The notes: generated by a model not told the origin, from the letters alone. A stretch of DNA of 7,918 nt from Clostridia bacterium (GCA_017556565.1 JAFYMQ010000202.1:1-7918), one strand, 5' to 3'; shown: positions 1 to 7,163, numbered from the stretch's first letter. Numbers and translations: made by a program.

Positions 1-1
1 C

Positions 2-229
2 ATCACCCTGCGGGTCAAGGACAAGCATTTCACCACCATCAAGGAAAAATGCGAAAATCCCAGAGCCATCATGGAATTTGCGGATCTGGACTTGGCCGCA
101 GGCCTGTTTGCGGGCAATGTTTCCACTATCAATGAAATGTGCAAGGGCACTATACGTCTGCGTGGTATGATCTCCATGCTGGACAATGTAAACCGCATCT
201 TAGATCGCGTGTCTGTATATCTGGGCTGA
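2..229 (+). CDS. SCP-2 sterol-carrier-like protein, C-terminal part (5' end outside window)
   Basis: The reading frame is open from the window edge to a TGA at 227-229 and gives the last 75 residues of a protein. The visible part reads ITLRVKDKHFTTIKEKCENP, then an acidic FADLDLAAGLFAGN segment, then a G-TIRLRGMISMLDNVNRIL segment ending in VSVYLG. This order (beta-strands, an 'F.D.D.A..L..G' helix, a 'G.I...G......L' segment) is that of the SCP-2 sterol-transfer fold, a small hydrophobic-ligand pocket used in bacteria as a stand-alone lipid or acyl-binding domain. I infer a soluble cytoplasmic protein that binds a hydrophobic ligand; the ligand cannot be told. The stop codon is 14 bases before the next start, so it is probably in one operon with the aminotransferase downstream. 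The family call rests on pattern memory over a partial sequence, so it is moderate. The N-terminal part, and any other domain there, is not visible. Confidence 0.7.
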   Translation: MTLRVKDKHFTTIKEKCENPRAIMEFADLDLAAGLFAGNVSTINEMCKGTIRLRGMISMLDNVNRILDRVSVYLG

Positions 230-234
230 GGAGG
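229..234 (+). promoter_or_regulatory. Ribosome binding site deciding the aminotransferase start
   Basis: A perfect AGGAGG begins on the last base of the upstream gene's TGA and sits 9 bases before the ATG at 244. It favours that start over the in-frame ATG at 139, which lies inside the upstream gene. Confidence 0.85.
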
Positions 235-243
235 AAAGACGAT

Positions 244-1518
244 ATGAGCAAATATCCTGAATATTCTCACGAAAAAAGCCGTGCATGGTTTTATCGTGTG
301 CTGAACGTTATCCCCTCCGGCATATACGGACATCTTGGCCCCAGTGAGGGTCTGTTCCTGCCTCTCGAAAAGTGGCCGCTGATCTCATCCAAGGCCGAGG
401 GTACATATTTTTGGGACATGGACGGCAACAAATATCTGGATTTTATGTGCGCATACGGCCCTAACGTGCTGGGATACGGTGATCCCGACGTAGACCGCGC
501 CGCTATGGAGCAGCTTAAAGTCGGCAACTGCACCACTGCCCCGTCCTACAAGATGGTGGAGTGTGCCGAGCTGCTTGTTGACACGGTCGACTGCGCCGAT
601 TGGGCGTTTTTTATGAAAAACGGCACAGACGCAACCACATTTGCCAATCTGACCGCACGCGCCGCAACCGGAAGAAAGAAAACGATCTTCCTCCGCGGAT
701 ATTATCACGGCAACCAGCCCTGGGCAATGAAGGCCGACTACCCCGGCATCCTGCCCGAGGAGGTAGCCAACAACATCGTTGTGCCCTGGTTTGATCTTGA
801 CGCTTTGGAAAAAGCCTGGGACTACGCCAAAGGCGACGTAGCCGCGCTGATCGCTCAGCCCTATGACCACGGCAATTTCACAGACAACCGCTGCGCCACA
901 CCCGAGTATTGGGCCGGTGTGCGCAATTTCTGCACCAAGCACGGAATCGTGCTGATCATTGATGACGTGCGTGCGGGATTCAGACTTGATCTCAAGGGCA
1001 GCGACCACTACTACGGATTCAAGGCTGATATTATATGCTTCTGCAAGGCGCTGGCAAACGGCTACAATATGTCCGCTGCCTGCGGTATTGAAAGTCTCCG
1101 TTCTGCCGCATCCAGCCTGAGCTATACAGGCTCCTACTGGATGAGCGCCGAGCCTTTTGCCGCATGTATCGCAACTATCGAAAAGATGAAAAAGCTGGAC
1201 ACCCCCAAGCTGTTCCGCCAGCTTGGCACAGAGCTGACGGACGGATTGGCAGCCGTCGGCAAGGCACACGGATTTGACCTGAAGGTATCCGGCGAGCCTG
1301 CGCTGTTCTATCTGCGCATCGCCAATGACGACAGCCTGATGCTCCATCAGGAGTGGGTTGCCGAGTGCGTCAGCCGCGGTCTGTTCATTACCAGCCATCA
1401 CAACCACTTTATCAATGCTGCCCTCACCCGTGAGGATATTGCTCTTGCAATAGATATTGCAGACGATGCATTCTCTGTGGTTGCCGCCCGTCATCAGGAC
1501 AAAGGCTTTATCCGCTGA
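244..1518 (+). CDS. Class III PLP-dependent aminotransferase, glutamate-1-semialdehyde aminomutase-like
   Basis: This 424-residue protein has the size and motif order of the fold-type I class III aminotransferases, closest in feel to glutamate-1-semialdehyde 2,1-aminomutase (HemL). Visible motifs are KNGTDAT at 125-131 (matches the NSGTEA phosphate-binding loop), ATGRKK followed by YYHG at 153-156, IIDDV at about 238-242 whose D240 should hold the pyridine nitrogen, and CKALANG with K268 as the expected PLP Schiff-base lysine. It should move an amino group on a small substrate in the cytoplasm. The frame stays open upstream to an ATG at 139, but that would overlap the preceding gene; the ATG at 244 has AGGAGG at 229-234 with 9 bases of spacing and is chosen. 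The usual DEV is DDV here and the serine of NSGTEA is absent, so a substrate other than glutamate semialdehyde is plausible. No heme-pathway gene is adjacent. The class is certain; the reaction is not. Confidence 0.9.
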   Translation: MSKYPEYSHEKSRAWFYRVLNVIPSGIYGHLGPSEGLFLPLEKWPLISSKAEGTYFWDMDGNKYLDFMCAYGPNVLGYGDPDVDRAAMEQLKVGNCTTAPSYKMVECAELLVDTVDCADWAFFMKNGTDATTFANLTARAATGRKKTIFLRGYYHGNQPWAMKADYPGILPEEVANNIVVPWFDLDALEKAWDYAKGDVAALIAQPYDHGNFTDNRCATPEYWAGVRNFCTKHGIVLIIDDVRAGFRLDLKGSDHYYGFKADIICFCKALANGYNMSAACGIESLRSAASSLSYTGSYWMSAEPFAACIATIEKMKKLDTPKLFRQLGTELTDGLAAVGKAHGFDLKVSGEPALFYLRIANDDSLMLHQEWVAECVSRGLFITSHHNHFINAALTREDIALAIDIADDAFSVVAARHQDKGFIR

Positions 1519-1578
1519 TACTGCCGCATTGGCAGGCTGCAGCGCAATTACCCCCTCTATAATCTGCTATACATAACA

Positions 1579-1609
1579 AAAACTCCGACGGATTACCGTC
1601 GGAGTTTTT
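1579..1609. terminator. Bidirectional intrinsic terminator between convergent genes
   Basis: CTCCGACGG (1583-1591) and CCGTCGGAG (1596-1604) form a perfect 9-bp stem with the 4-base loop ATTA. It is flanked by an A-run on the left and a T-run on the right, which extend the stem and give a U-tract in either direction. On the plus strand it lies about 60 bases after the aminotransferase stop. On the minus strand it lies about 20 bases after the stop of the surface-protein gene. It should therefore end both convergent transcripts. Confidence 0.93.
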
Positions 1610-1626
1610 ATATCTATTGGTGATTA

Positions 1627-2637
1627 TTATCTTGTCAGGTTGTGTGTGCCGCCCAGAGCATTGACCTGTGCGTTGATTTTTCCGCCGTAGTTTACGACTG
1701 CGCCGTAGCACAATACATCAACAACATCTCCATCGGTCTCGGCAACAAGCTCAGCATCTTCGCTGACCTTGACAGAGCCGTAGCACTCAACTCCGTAGGT
1801 ATCCTTTGCGTATGCGGTCAGGGTTGAGCCGATACCGATCTCAAGAATACCCGAGACGCTGATACACTCGATGATCTCCGCAGTCTCGTCATTGTTGGAA
1901 ACGTTGAGGGTGCTGTTCTTGCCCATGAGCAGGTCTCCGTCAACAGCAAGCGCTTTGCAATAATCTACAGAGCCTGCGCTTGTTGTAATATTGATGGCGG
2001 TGCCGGGCTCCATCATAACATTGCCGCGTATGCCCACTGCCGAGCTGCTCTTTGCGCATCCGTTAGTCACGCTAAGAGCTGCGCCGTTTTTCATGGTCAA
2101 AGAAGAATCACCGATAACGCCGTTTGCATAATTGGCGCAGTCAGCAGCAACAATGGTAACGTCGGCGCTGATTGCCAGATTGTCTGCAAATATACCCAGA
2201 ATATCGTCGGATCCGCCTATGAACTCAATGGTCAAAGAACCGTCGCCCTGGATACACAGATCTTTGCTTGACAGATAATTGGCTGCGTAGATGGCAGAAA
2301 CGTAGCCGCCTTCTTTGCAGATAAAGTTGTTTTCGCCAATAAGATTGATTCTAAAATCAATTTCACTATACACGACGGCGCTGCTATGCTCTATTACTGC
2401 GTTGTTAAATGTAAGAGTATTGGTAGATGCACTGTAAGAAACCGTACCGTCGCCTAAAACGTCGTTTTTGTTGCTCCTTGTGACAGATACTCCTGCGACC
2501 TGAATGCCATACTCATCAGTAAGCACAAAGTTCATTCCGCAAGCGAAAAACGCGCAGCTGATAAATACCGTCCACAAAATGGTAAGCGCCAGCAGAACAC
2601 TAATAATTATTCTGAACGCTTTTGTACCTTTGGTCAT
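1627..2637 (-). CDS. Membrane-anchored surface protein with glycine-spaced beta-solenoid-like repeats
   Basis: I do not recognise a named family. The 336-residue protein starts with a short basic stretch and a hydrophobic segment (about residues 8-33) that should be a signal anchor or uncleaved signal peptide, so the rest is predicted to be outside the cell. Residues 43-82 carry a 'GIQVAGVSVT...GTVSY...TNTLTFNNAVI' segment, seen in many clostridial and Bacteroidetes surface proteins. Residues 174-320 hold degenerate repeats marked by glycines at 176, 205, 234, 263, 287 and 312 (steps 29, 29, 29, 24, 25), each followed by alternating hydrophobic residues. This is typical of a right-handed beta-helix. 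There is no LPxTG or SLH motif and the C-terminus is not hydrophobic. The ATG at 2637 is preferred over the GTG at 2646 because AAGGTGA lies just before it. It follows the large iron-sulfur gene by 44 bases on the same strand with no terminator seen between, so it may be co-transcribed. The function is unknown. Confidence 0.85.
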   Translation of the reverse strand: MTKGTKAFRIIISVLLALTILWTVFISCAFFACGMNFVLTDEYGIQVAGVSVTRSNKNDVLGDGTVSYSASTNTLTFNNAVIEHSSAVVYSEIDFRINLIGENNFICKEGGYVSAIYAANYLSSKDLCIQGDGSLTIEFIGGSDDILGIFADNLAISADVTIVAADCANYANGVIGDSSLTMKNGAALSVTNGCAKSSSAVGIRGNVMMEPGTAINITTSAGSVDYCKALAVDGDLLMGKNSTLNVSNNDETAEIIECISVSGILEIGIGSTLTAYAKDTYGVECYGSVKVSEDAELVAETDGDVVDVLCYGAVVNYGGKINAQVNALGGTHNLTR

Positions 2638-2642
2638 ATTAC

Positions 2643-2649
2643 TCACCTT
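2643..2649 (-). promoter_or_regulatory. Ribosome binding site deciding the surface-protein start
   Basis: Read on the minus strand, AAGGTGA ends 5 bases before the ATG at 2637. The in-frame GTG at 2646-2644 lies inside this site, so the ATG is the better start. Confidence 0.65.
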
Positions 2650-2681
2650 TTCTCTTTGTTTTTATGTAAAGCTTTCAGCAT

Positions 2682-5600
2682 TTACATCTTTTGATCTTCA
2701 AGCTCTTTTTGCAGGTTCTTCTGTGCTGCGGAAAGCATGAGCTTGATACGGTTGAGCTGGTTGACTTCGGATGCGCCGGGGTCATAGTCAACGGCTATAA
2801 TATTGGCCTGAGGGTATGCTTTTTTGAGGACTTTGATAACGCCCTTGCCCACGACATGGTTGGGCAGACATGCAAAGGGCTGGATGCAGACAATGTTGGG
2901 TATGCCCGTGCTGAGCAGCTCTGCCATCTCACCCGTCAGGAACCAACCCTCGCCGTACTGATTACCGATAGACAGGAAGGGTTTTGCCATATCGGCAACC
3001 TGCTCGATGGGCATAGGTGCTTCAAATCTACGGCTGTGATGCAGGGCACGGAGGGCAGGCTTGCGGAAAACTTTTATTGCCCATACGCCCAGTCGGGCAG
3101 CAAGATCGGAGGGCTTGCCCAAAAACTCGTGCTGATAAACACCGTTATAGAGCGAGTAGTTCATAAAGTCCAGCAGATCGGGTACGTGTGCCTCGGCACC
3201 TTCCCGCTCCAGCAGCTCGACCAGATGATTGTTGGCAAGAGGCATATATTTTACCAATATCTCACCGACAATACCGACTCTGGGTTTGCGCATATCTTCG
3301 TGTATGGGCAAATTGTCAAAAGCCTCTACAATGCTGCGGCAAACCTTGCGATAGTTCCACTTGCTCTTGGGATTGAGCAGCGAGTCAAGTGCGATATCCT
3401 GCCATTTTTTGTGCAGAGCATTGGCAGAGCCGGGGACTTTTTCGTAAGGACGGACGCGGTACAGACAGCGCATGAACAGATCACCGTATACTGTGCCGTA
3501 GAGAGCTTTGAGTATCATCTTGGGAGGCAGCTTGAAGCCGCTGTTTTTCTCCAGACCCTGCACACTCAGTGCGATAACGGGGATATGGGGCAGCCCGGCT
3601 TTTTCCAGCGCTCTGCGGATAAATCCGACATAGTTACTGGCTCGGCAGCAGCCGCCGGTCTGTGTCATGATAACCGCAAGCTTGTTTGTGTCATACTTGC
3701 CCGAAAGCACCGCATCCATGATCTGACCGACAACCGTAATAGACGGGAAGCAGGCATCGTTGTTGACAAACTTGAGGCCCATATCAATGGCGGCGCGGTT
3801 ATCGTTGTCAAGTACCTCCATATTGAAGCCGAACTTGCGGAACACGGGCTCAAGCACGTCAAAATGGATGGGGCTCATCTGGGGTGCGAGGATGGTATAG
3901 CCGTCCTGGAACATCTTTTCTGTGAACTCTTTGCGGATGTAGCCTTCTTTGACGGGCTTGGCGGCGATATTGTGACGTCTGCGCATCTGCATTGCTGCAA
4001 GCAGGCTGCGCAGTCTGATACGGACTGCACCGAGGTTGTTGACTTCGTCGATTTTTAAGACGGTGTAAAGCTTATTTGCTTTCTCCAAAATCTCCCCTAC
4101 CTGATCGGTAGTGACCGCGTCAAGACCGCAGCCGAAGGAATTGAGCTGCACCAGTTCCAGATCATCTCTGCGGCTGACAAACTCAGCAGCATTATAGAGA
4201 CGGGAGTGGTAGACCCACTGATCGAGAACACGCAGCGGACGGTTGGCATCCTCCAATACAGGCAGGCTGTCCTCGGTAAATACGTGCATACCGAATGATG
4301 CGATAAGCTCGGGAATACCGTGATTGATCTCGGGATCGATATGATAGGGACGGCCTGCAAGTACGATACCGCACTGTCCCTGCTCCTCCATGCGGCGCAG
4401 CAGCTCTGCGCCCTTGTTTCTTATATCTTCTTTGGCGCGGCGCTGCTCCTGCCATGCAAGTGACACGGCTTTGCGTACCGACTGCTCATCTATAGACCAT
4501 TCCTCGGCGCACAGACGCACAAGTCGGTCTGCGGTGATCTTCTCATCGGTAAAGGCGATAAAGGGGCGGATATAGCGGATATCTCCCTCGGATACGCCCT
4601 CGACGTTGTTCTTGAGGTTTTCGGCATAGGATACGACTATGGGGCAATTGTAGTGATTCTGTGCCGTATCGGCCTCCTGATATTCATAGAATACGCAGGG
4701 ATGGAAGATGGTTTTTATGCCCTGATTGATAAGCCACTGGATATGTCCGTGGGCAAGCTTGGCGGGATAGCACTCCGACTCGGAGGGTATAGACTCCATG
4801 CCCAGCTCATAAAGCTTGCGGTCGGAGAAGGGCGAGAGCACCAGACCAAAGCCCAGCTCTCTGAAGAATGTTGCCCAGAAGGGGTAATTTTCGTACATAT
4901 TGAGTACGCGGGGTATGCCCAGAACACCTCTGGGCGGATTGTCAACAGAGGGATAATCAAACAGGCGCTGATTCTTGTAGGCTACGAGATTTTCGCCCTT
5001 GCTGCAAGCGGTGTCAAGGCCTATACCTTTCTCACAACGATTGCCTGTAATGTGGTGTTTTCCGTTGGGGAAATGGTTGACGGTGAGCATACAGTTGTTG
5101 CTGCAGCCACCGCAATGGGTGGTTTTTGTCGTATAGGTCAGCTCCCCTATCTGCTCTATGGAAAGCATGCTCGTCTGCTGACCGGTATAGCGCTCTTTTG
5201 CAAGCAGTGCTGCGCCGAAAGCGCCCATTATGCCCGAAATATCGGGGCAGGTCACCTCTACGCCCGCGATCTTTTCAAAGGCGCGGAGCACACCGTGGTT
5301 GTAGAACGTGCCGCCCTGAACAACGATATGCTTGCCAAGTTCGGATGCATCGGCAAGCTTGATGACCTTGTAGAGTGCGTTTTTGATGACTGAGTACGCA
5401 AGACCTGCCGAGATATCGGAGACACTTGCGCCTTCTTTCTGTGCCTGCTTGACGTTGGAGTTCATAAACACGGTGCAGCGTGTGCCCAGATCAACGGGGT
5501 GCTTGGCATACAAGGATTCTTGGGCAAAATCCTGAGCCGAAAAGCCCAGCGAGTTTGCAAAGTTCTCGATAAAGCTGCCGCAGCCCGAGGAGCAGGCCTC

Positions 5601-6920
5601 GTTGAGCAGCACGGTGTCTACGCATCCGACACGCAGCTTGATGCACTTCATATCCTGACCGCCAATATCCAGTACGCAGTCGACCTCAGGATCAAAGAAC
5701 GCCGCCGCGGTGCAGTGTGCAACAGTCTCAACCTCGCCCTCGTCCAGAGAAAAAGCCGACTTGAGCAGTGCTTCGCCGTAGCCTGTGGAGCAGGAACGGA
5801 CGATACGCGCACCATCGGGCAGCTTTGCACCAAGCTCTGCAATAGCATCCATTGCGGTGCGGATAGGATTGCCGCGGTTATTGGCATAGTAGGAATACAG
5901 CAGTTGTCCCTCGCTGCCAATCAGGGCAACCTTGGTGGTTGTCGATCCTGCATCAATACCCAAGAAGCACTCACCGGTATAAGATGCAATGTCACCCTTG
6001 GGCACGACGGCTTTTGCATGTCTGGTGCAAAATGCCTCATAATCCCCCTCACTCTCAAAGAGTGACGGGAGTCTGGGCATCTCAAAGGTTACCTGCACGC
6101 CGGTTTCAAGCTGCTCAATCAGCCCGGATATCTCTGCAGGTCGGGCATCCCCGCTCTCCAGCGCAGCACCGACCGCAGCAAACAGGTGGGAGTTTTCGGG
6201 GTCAACGGTGGTCTCGGGTGTCAGCTTGAGTGTGCGGATGAAGGCTTTTTTCAGTTCGGGAAGAAAGTGCAGCGGGCCGCCCAGAAATGCCACACAGCCG
6301 CGGATAGGCTTGCCGCAGGCAAGACCCGAGATGGTCTGATTGACCACAGCCTGAAAAATTGACGCTGCAAGGTCGGCTTTTGTTGCGCCTTCGTTGATAA
6401 GAGGCTGGATGTCGGTCTTTGCAAACACGCCACAGCGGGCGGCAATGGGATATATCTGCTTGTAATTTTCGGCTTCTTTGTTGAGGCCCTGAGCATCGGT
6501 CTGCAGCAGGCTTGCCATCTGGTCGATAAAGCTGCCCGTACCGCCTGCGCAAACACCGTTCATGCGCTCCTCCAAACCGCCCTTGAAGTAGATGATCTTG
6601 GCATCCTCGCCGCCCAGCTCGATTGCAACGTCGGTCTGGGGCGCGTGGTGCTGCAGAGCGGTAGCTACGGCTACGACCTCCTGCACGAATCCGATCTTCA
6701 TGGCTTTGCCCAGATTGATAGAGCCTGAGCCGGTAATTTTGACTTTGAGCAACACGTCACCCAGCAGATCTTTTGCTCTTTTGAGCAGCTGGGCAAGAGT
6801 TTTCTGTGTATTGGCGTGATGACGCTCATACTGGCCAAATACGATCTGATCGTTTTCGTCCAGCAAAACCAATTTTACTGTGGTAGAGCCGATATCCATG
6901 CCGGCACGGTAAGTTTTCAT
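2682..6920 (-). CDS. Giant acyl-CoA dehydratase activase: two BadF/HgdC ATPase domains fused to DUF2229 and HgdB-like regions
   Basis: This 1412-residue protein belongs to the long clostridial relatives of the 2-hydroxyacyl-CoA dehydratase activators. ASKHA-type ATPase domain 1 spans about 4-256: DIGSTT at 9-14, ELGGEDAK at 101-108, C124 in GVCAGGTG, C163 in ARCGVF. Domain 2 spans about 319-573: DAGSTT at 323-328, DIGGQDMK at 418-425, C443 in NEACSSGCG, C482 in TRCTVF. In HgdC two such cysteines per subunit bind one [4Fe-4S] cluster at the dimer interface. Residues 603-639 hold C603, C606, C610, C629 and C639. A DUF2229-like region follows from about 667 (C717 in SECYP, C742 in HPC, C759 in NCP). 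The C-terminal part resembles HgdB (C931, C1057 in ACFP, C1091/C1092 in GGCCR, C1351 in ACLP). It should couple ATP hydrolysis to low-potential electron transfer in the cytoplasm; the acceptor is unknown. The ATG at 6920 is chosen because AGGTG precedes it by 5 bases; the 18-codon upstream extension crosses the palindrome. Confidence 0.93.
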   Translation of the reverse strand: MKTYRAGMDIGSTTVKLVLLDENDQIVFGQYERHHANTQKTLAQLLKRAKDLLGDVLLKVKITGSGSINLGKAMKIGFVQEVVAVATALQHHAPQTDVAIELGGEDAKIIYFKGGLEERMNGVCAGGTGSFIDQMASLLQTDAQGLNKEAENYKQIYPIAARCGVFAKTDIQPLINEGATKADLAASIFQAVVNQTISGLACGKPIRGCVAFLGGPLHFLPELKKAFIRTLKLTPETTVDPENSHLFAAVGAALESGDARPAEISGLIEQLETGVQVTFEMPRLPSLFESEGDYEAFCTRHAKAVVPKGDIASYTGECFLGIDAGSTTTKVALIGSEGQLLYSYYANNRGNPIRTAMDAIAELGAKLPDGARIVRSCSTGYGEALLKSAFSLDEGEVETVAHCTAAAFFDPEVDCVLDIGGQDMKCIKLRVGCVDTVLLNEACSSGCGSFIENFANSLGFSAQDFAQESLYAKHPVDLGTRCTVFMNSNVKQAQKEGASVSDISAGLAYSVIKNALYKVIKLADASELGKHIVVQGGTFYNHGVLRAFEKIAGVEVTCPDISGIMGAFGAALLAKERYTGQQTSMLSIEQIGELTYTTKTTHCGGCSNNCMLTVNHFPNGKHHITGNRCEKGIGLDTACSKGENLVAYKNQRLFDYPSVDNPPRGVLGIPRVLNMYENYPFWATFFRELGFGLVLSPFSDRKLYELGMESIPSESECYPAKLAHGHIQWLINQGIKTIFHPCVFYEYQEADTAQNHYNCPIVVSYAENLKNNVEGVSEGDIRYIRPFIAFTDEKITADRLVRLCAEEWSIDEQSVRKAVSLAWQEQRRAKEDIRNKGAELLRRMEEQGQCGIVLAGRPYHIDPEINHGIPELIASFGMHVFTEDSLPVLEDANRPLRVLDQWVYHSRLYNAAEFVSRRDDLELVQLNSFGCGLDAVTTDQVGEILEKANKLYTVLKIDEVNNLGAVRIRLRSLLAAMQMRRRHNIAAKPVKEGYIRKEFTEKMFQDGYTILAPQMSPIHFDVLEPVFRKFGFNMEVLDNDNRAAIDMGLKFVNNDACFPSITVVGQIMDAVLSGKYDTNKLAVIMTQTGGCCRASNYVGFIRRALEKAGLPHIPVIALSVQGLEKNSGFKLPPKMILKALYGTVYGDLFMRCLYRVRPYEKVPGSANALHKKWQDIALDSLLNPKSKWNYRKVCRSIVEAFDNLPIHEDMRKPRVGIVGEILVKYMPLANNHLVELLEREGAEAHVPDLLDFMNYSLYNGVYQHEFLGKPSDLAARLGVWAIKVFRKPALRALHHSRRFEAPMPIEQVADMAKPFLSIGNQYGEGWFLTGEMAELLSTGIPNIVCIQPFACLPNHVVGKGVIKVLKKAYPQANIIAVDYDPGASEVNQLNRIKLMLSAAQKNLQKELEDQKM

Positions 6921-6947
6921 ATTTGCACCTGCCTCTATAAACGAGTA

Positions 6948-6961
6948 ACCGTATATACGGT
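6948..6961. promoter_or_regulatory. Perfect 14-bp palindrome, candidate operator
   Basis: ACCGTATATACGGT is a perfect palindrome. It lies about 20-33 bases downstream of the predicted start of the leftward transcript and ahead of the ribosome binding site of the 1412-residue gene. A dimeric repressor bound here would block that transcript. No regulator gene is in the window, so the binding protein is unknown. It could also form a short RNA hairpin, but the stem would have no proper loop, so a DNA operator is the better reading. Confidence 0.5.
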
Positions 6962-6986
6962 AGATTTTTTCCAATTTATTTTTTTA

Positions 6987-7014
6987 ATTTTATCATTATT
7001 TTTGCAAAAGTCAA
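6987..7014 (-). promoter_or_regulatory. Sigma-A-type promoter of the leftward transcript
   Basis: On the minus strand a -35 box TTGACT (7014-7009) is followed after 16 bases by TAAAAT (6992-6987). A TG one base upstream of the -10 gives an extended -10 element. Transcription should begin near 6980, giving a leader of about 60 bases before the ATG at 6920 of the large activase gene. Confidence 0.7.
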
Positions 7015-7064
7015 GTTTTCGCCCTCCCCCTGCCGTGTGCAGAAAAAAATACCCTTTGTTTCTC

Positions 7065-7093
7065 TTGATTTTTCGCCCGCAGTGGCGTATATT
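7065..7093 (+). promoter_or_regulatory. Sigma-A-type promoter of the rightward lipoprotein gene
   Basis: TTGATT (7065-7070) and TATATT (7088-7093) are separated by exactly 17 bases. The start would be near 7100, about 64 bases before the ATG at 7164. The leader includes a weak inverted repeat, CTGCA...TGCAG at roughly 7105-7129, of unclear meaning. Confidence 0.65.
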
Positions 7094-7163
7094 CAAAAAT
7101 GCATCTGCAGCGCAAAACCGCTTATGCAGAAATATTTTGCAAATAAGGCAGGAAGTAAGTTCT

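Larger units (their letters stand above)
6921..7163. other. Divergent intergenic region with back-to-back promoters
   Basis: These 243 bases separate the leftward activase gene from the rightward lipoprotein gene. They contain the two promoters and the palindrome listed separately. The AT-rich left half (about 6961-7015) contrasts with a C-rich tract near 7021-7030. I see no small gene with a credible ribosome binding site here and no riboswitch I recognise. Confidence 0.7.

Noticed and set aside
385..1494. Long minus-strand open frame opposite the aminotransferase
   Set aside because: It is antisense to a gene with clear class III motifs, and its translation shows no recognisable domain. 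It is a shadow of the opposite strand's codon use.
1521..1542. CTGCC...GGCAG inverted repeat and the palindrome GCTGCAGC after the aminotransferase stop
   Set aside because: Short, with no T-run after it. The hairpin at 1579-1609 is a far better terminator.
2662..2688. Inverted repeat TGTAAA...TTTACA at the end of the large activase gene
   Set aside because: The stem is short and AT-rich with an interrupted GC pair, and no U-tract follows on the transcribed strand, so it is not a convincing terminator.
2691..4058. Long plus-strand open frame (455 codons) opposite the large activase gene
   Set aside because: It runs antisense to conserved cysteine motifs of the large protein and shows no domain of its own. 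The same applies to 4653-5393 and 5499-6065 on the plus strand.
6921..6974. Upstream 18-codon extension of the large activase gene to an ATG at 6974
   Set aside because: It passes through the palindrome, has no good ribosome binding site, and its residues do not look like part of the ATPase domain, whereas the ATG at 6920 has AGGTG five bases before it.
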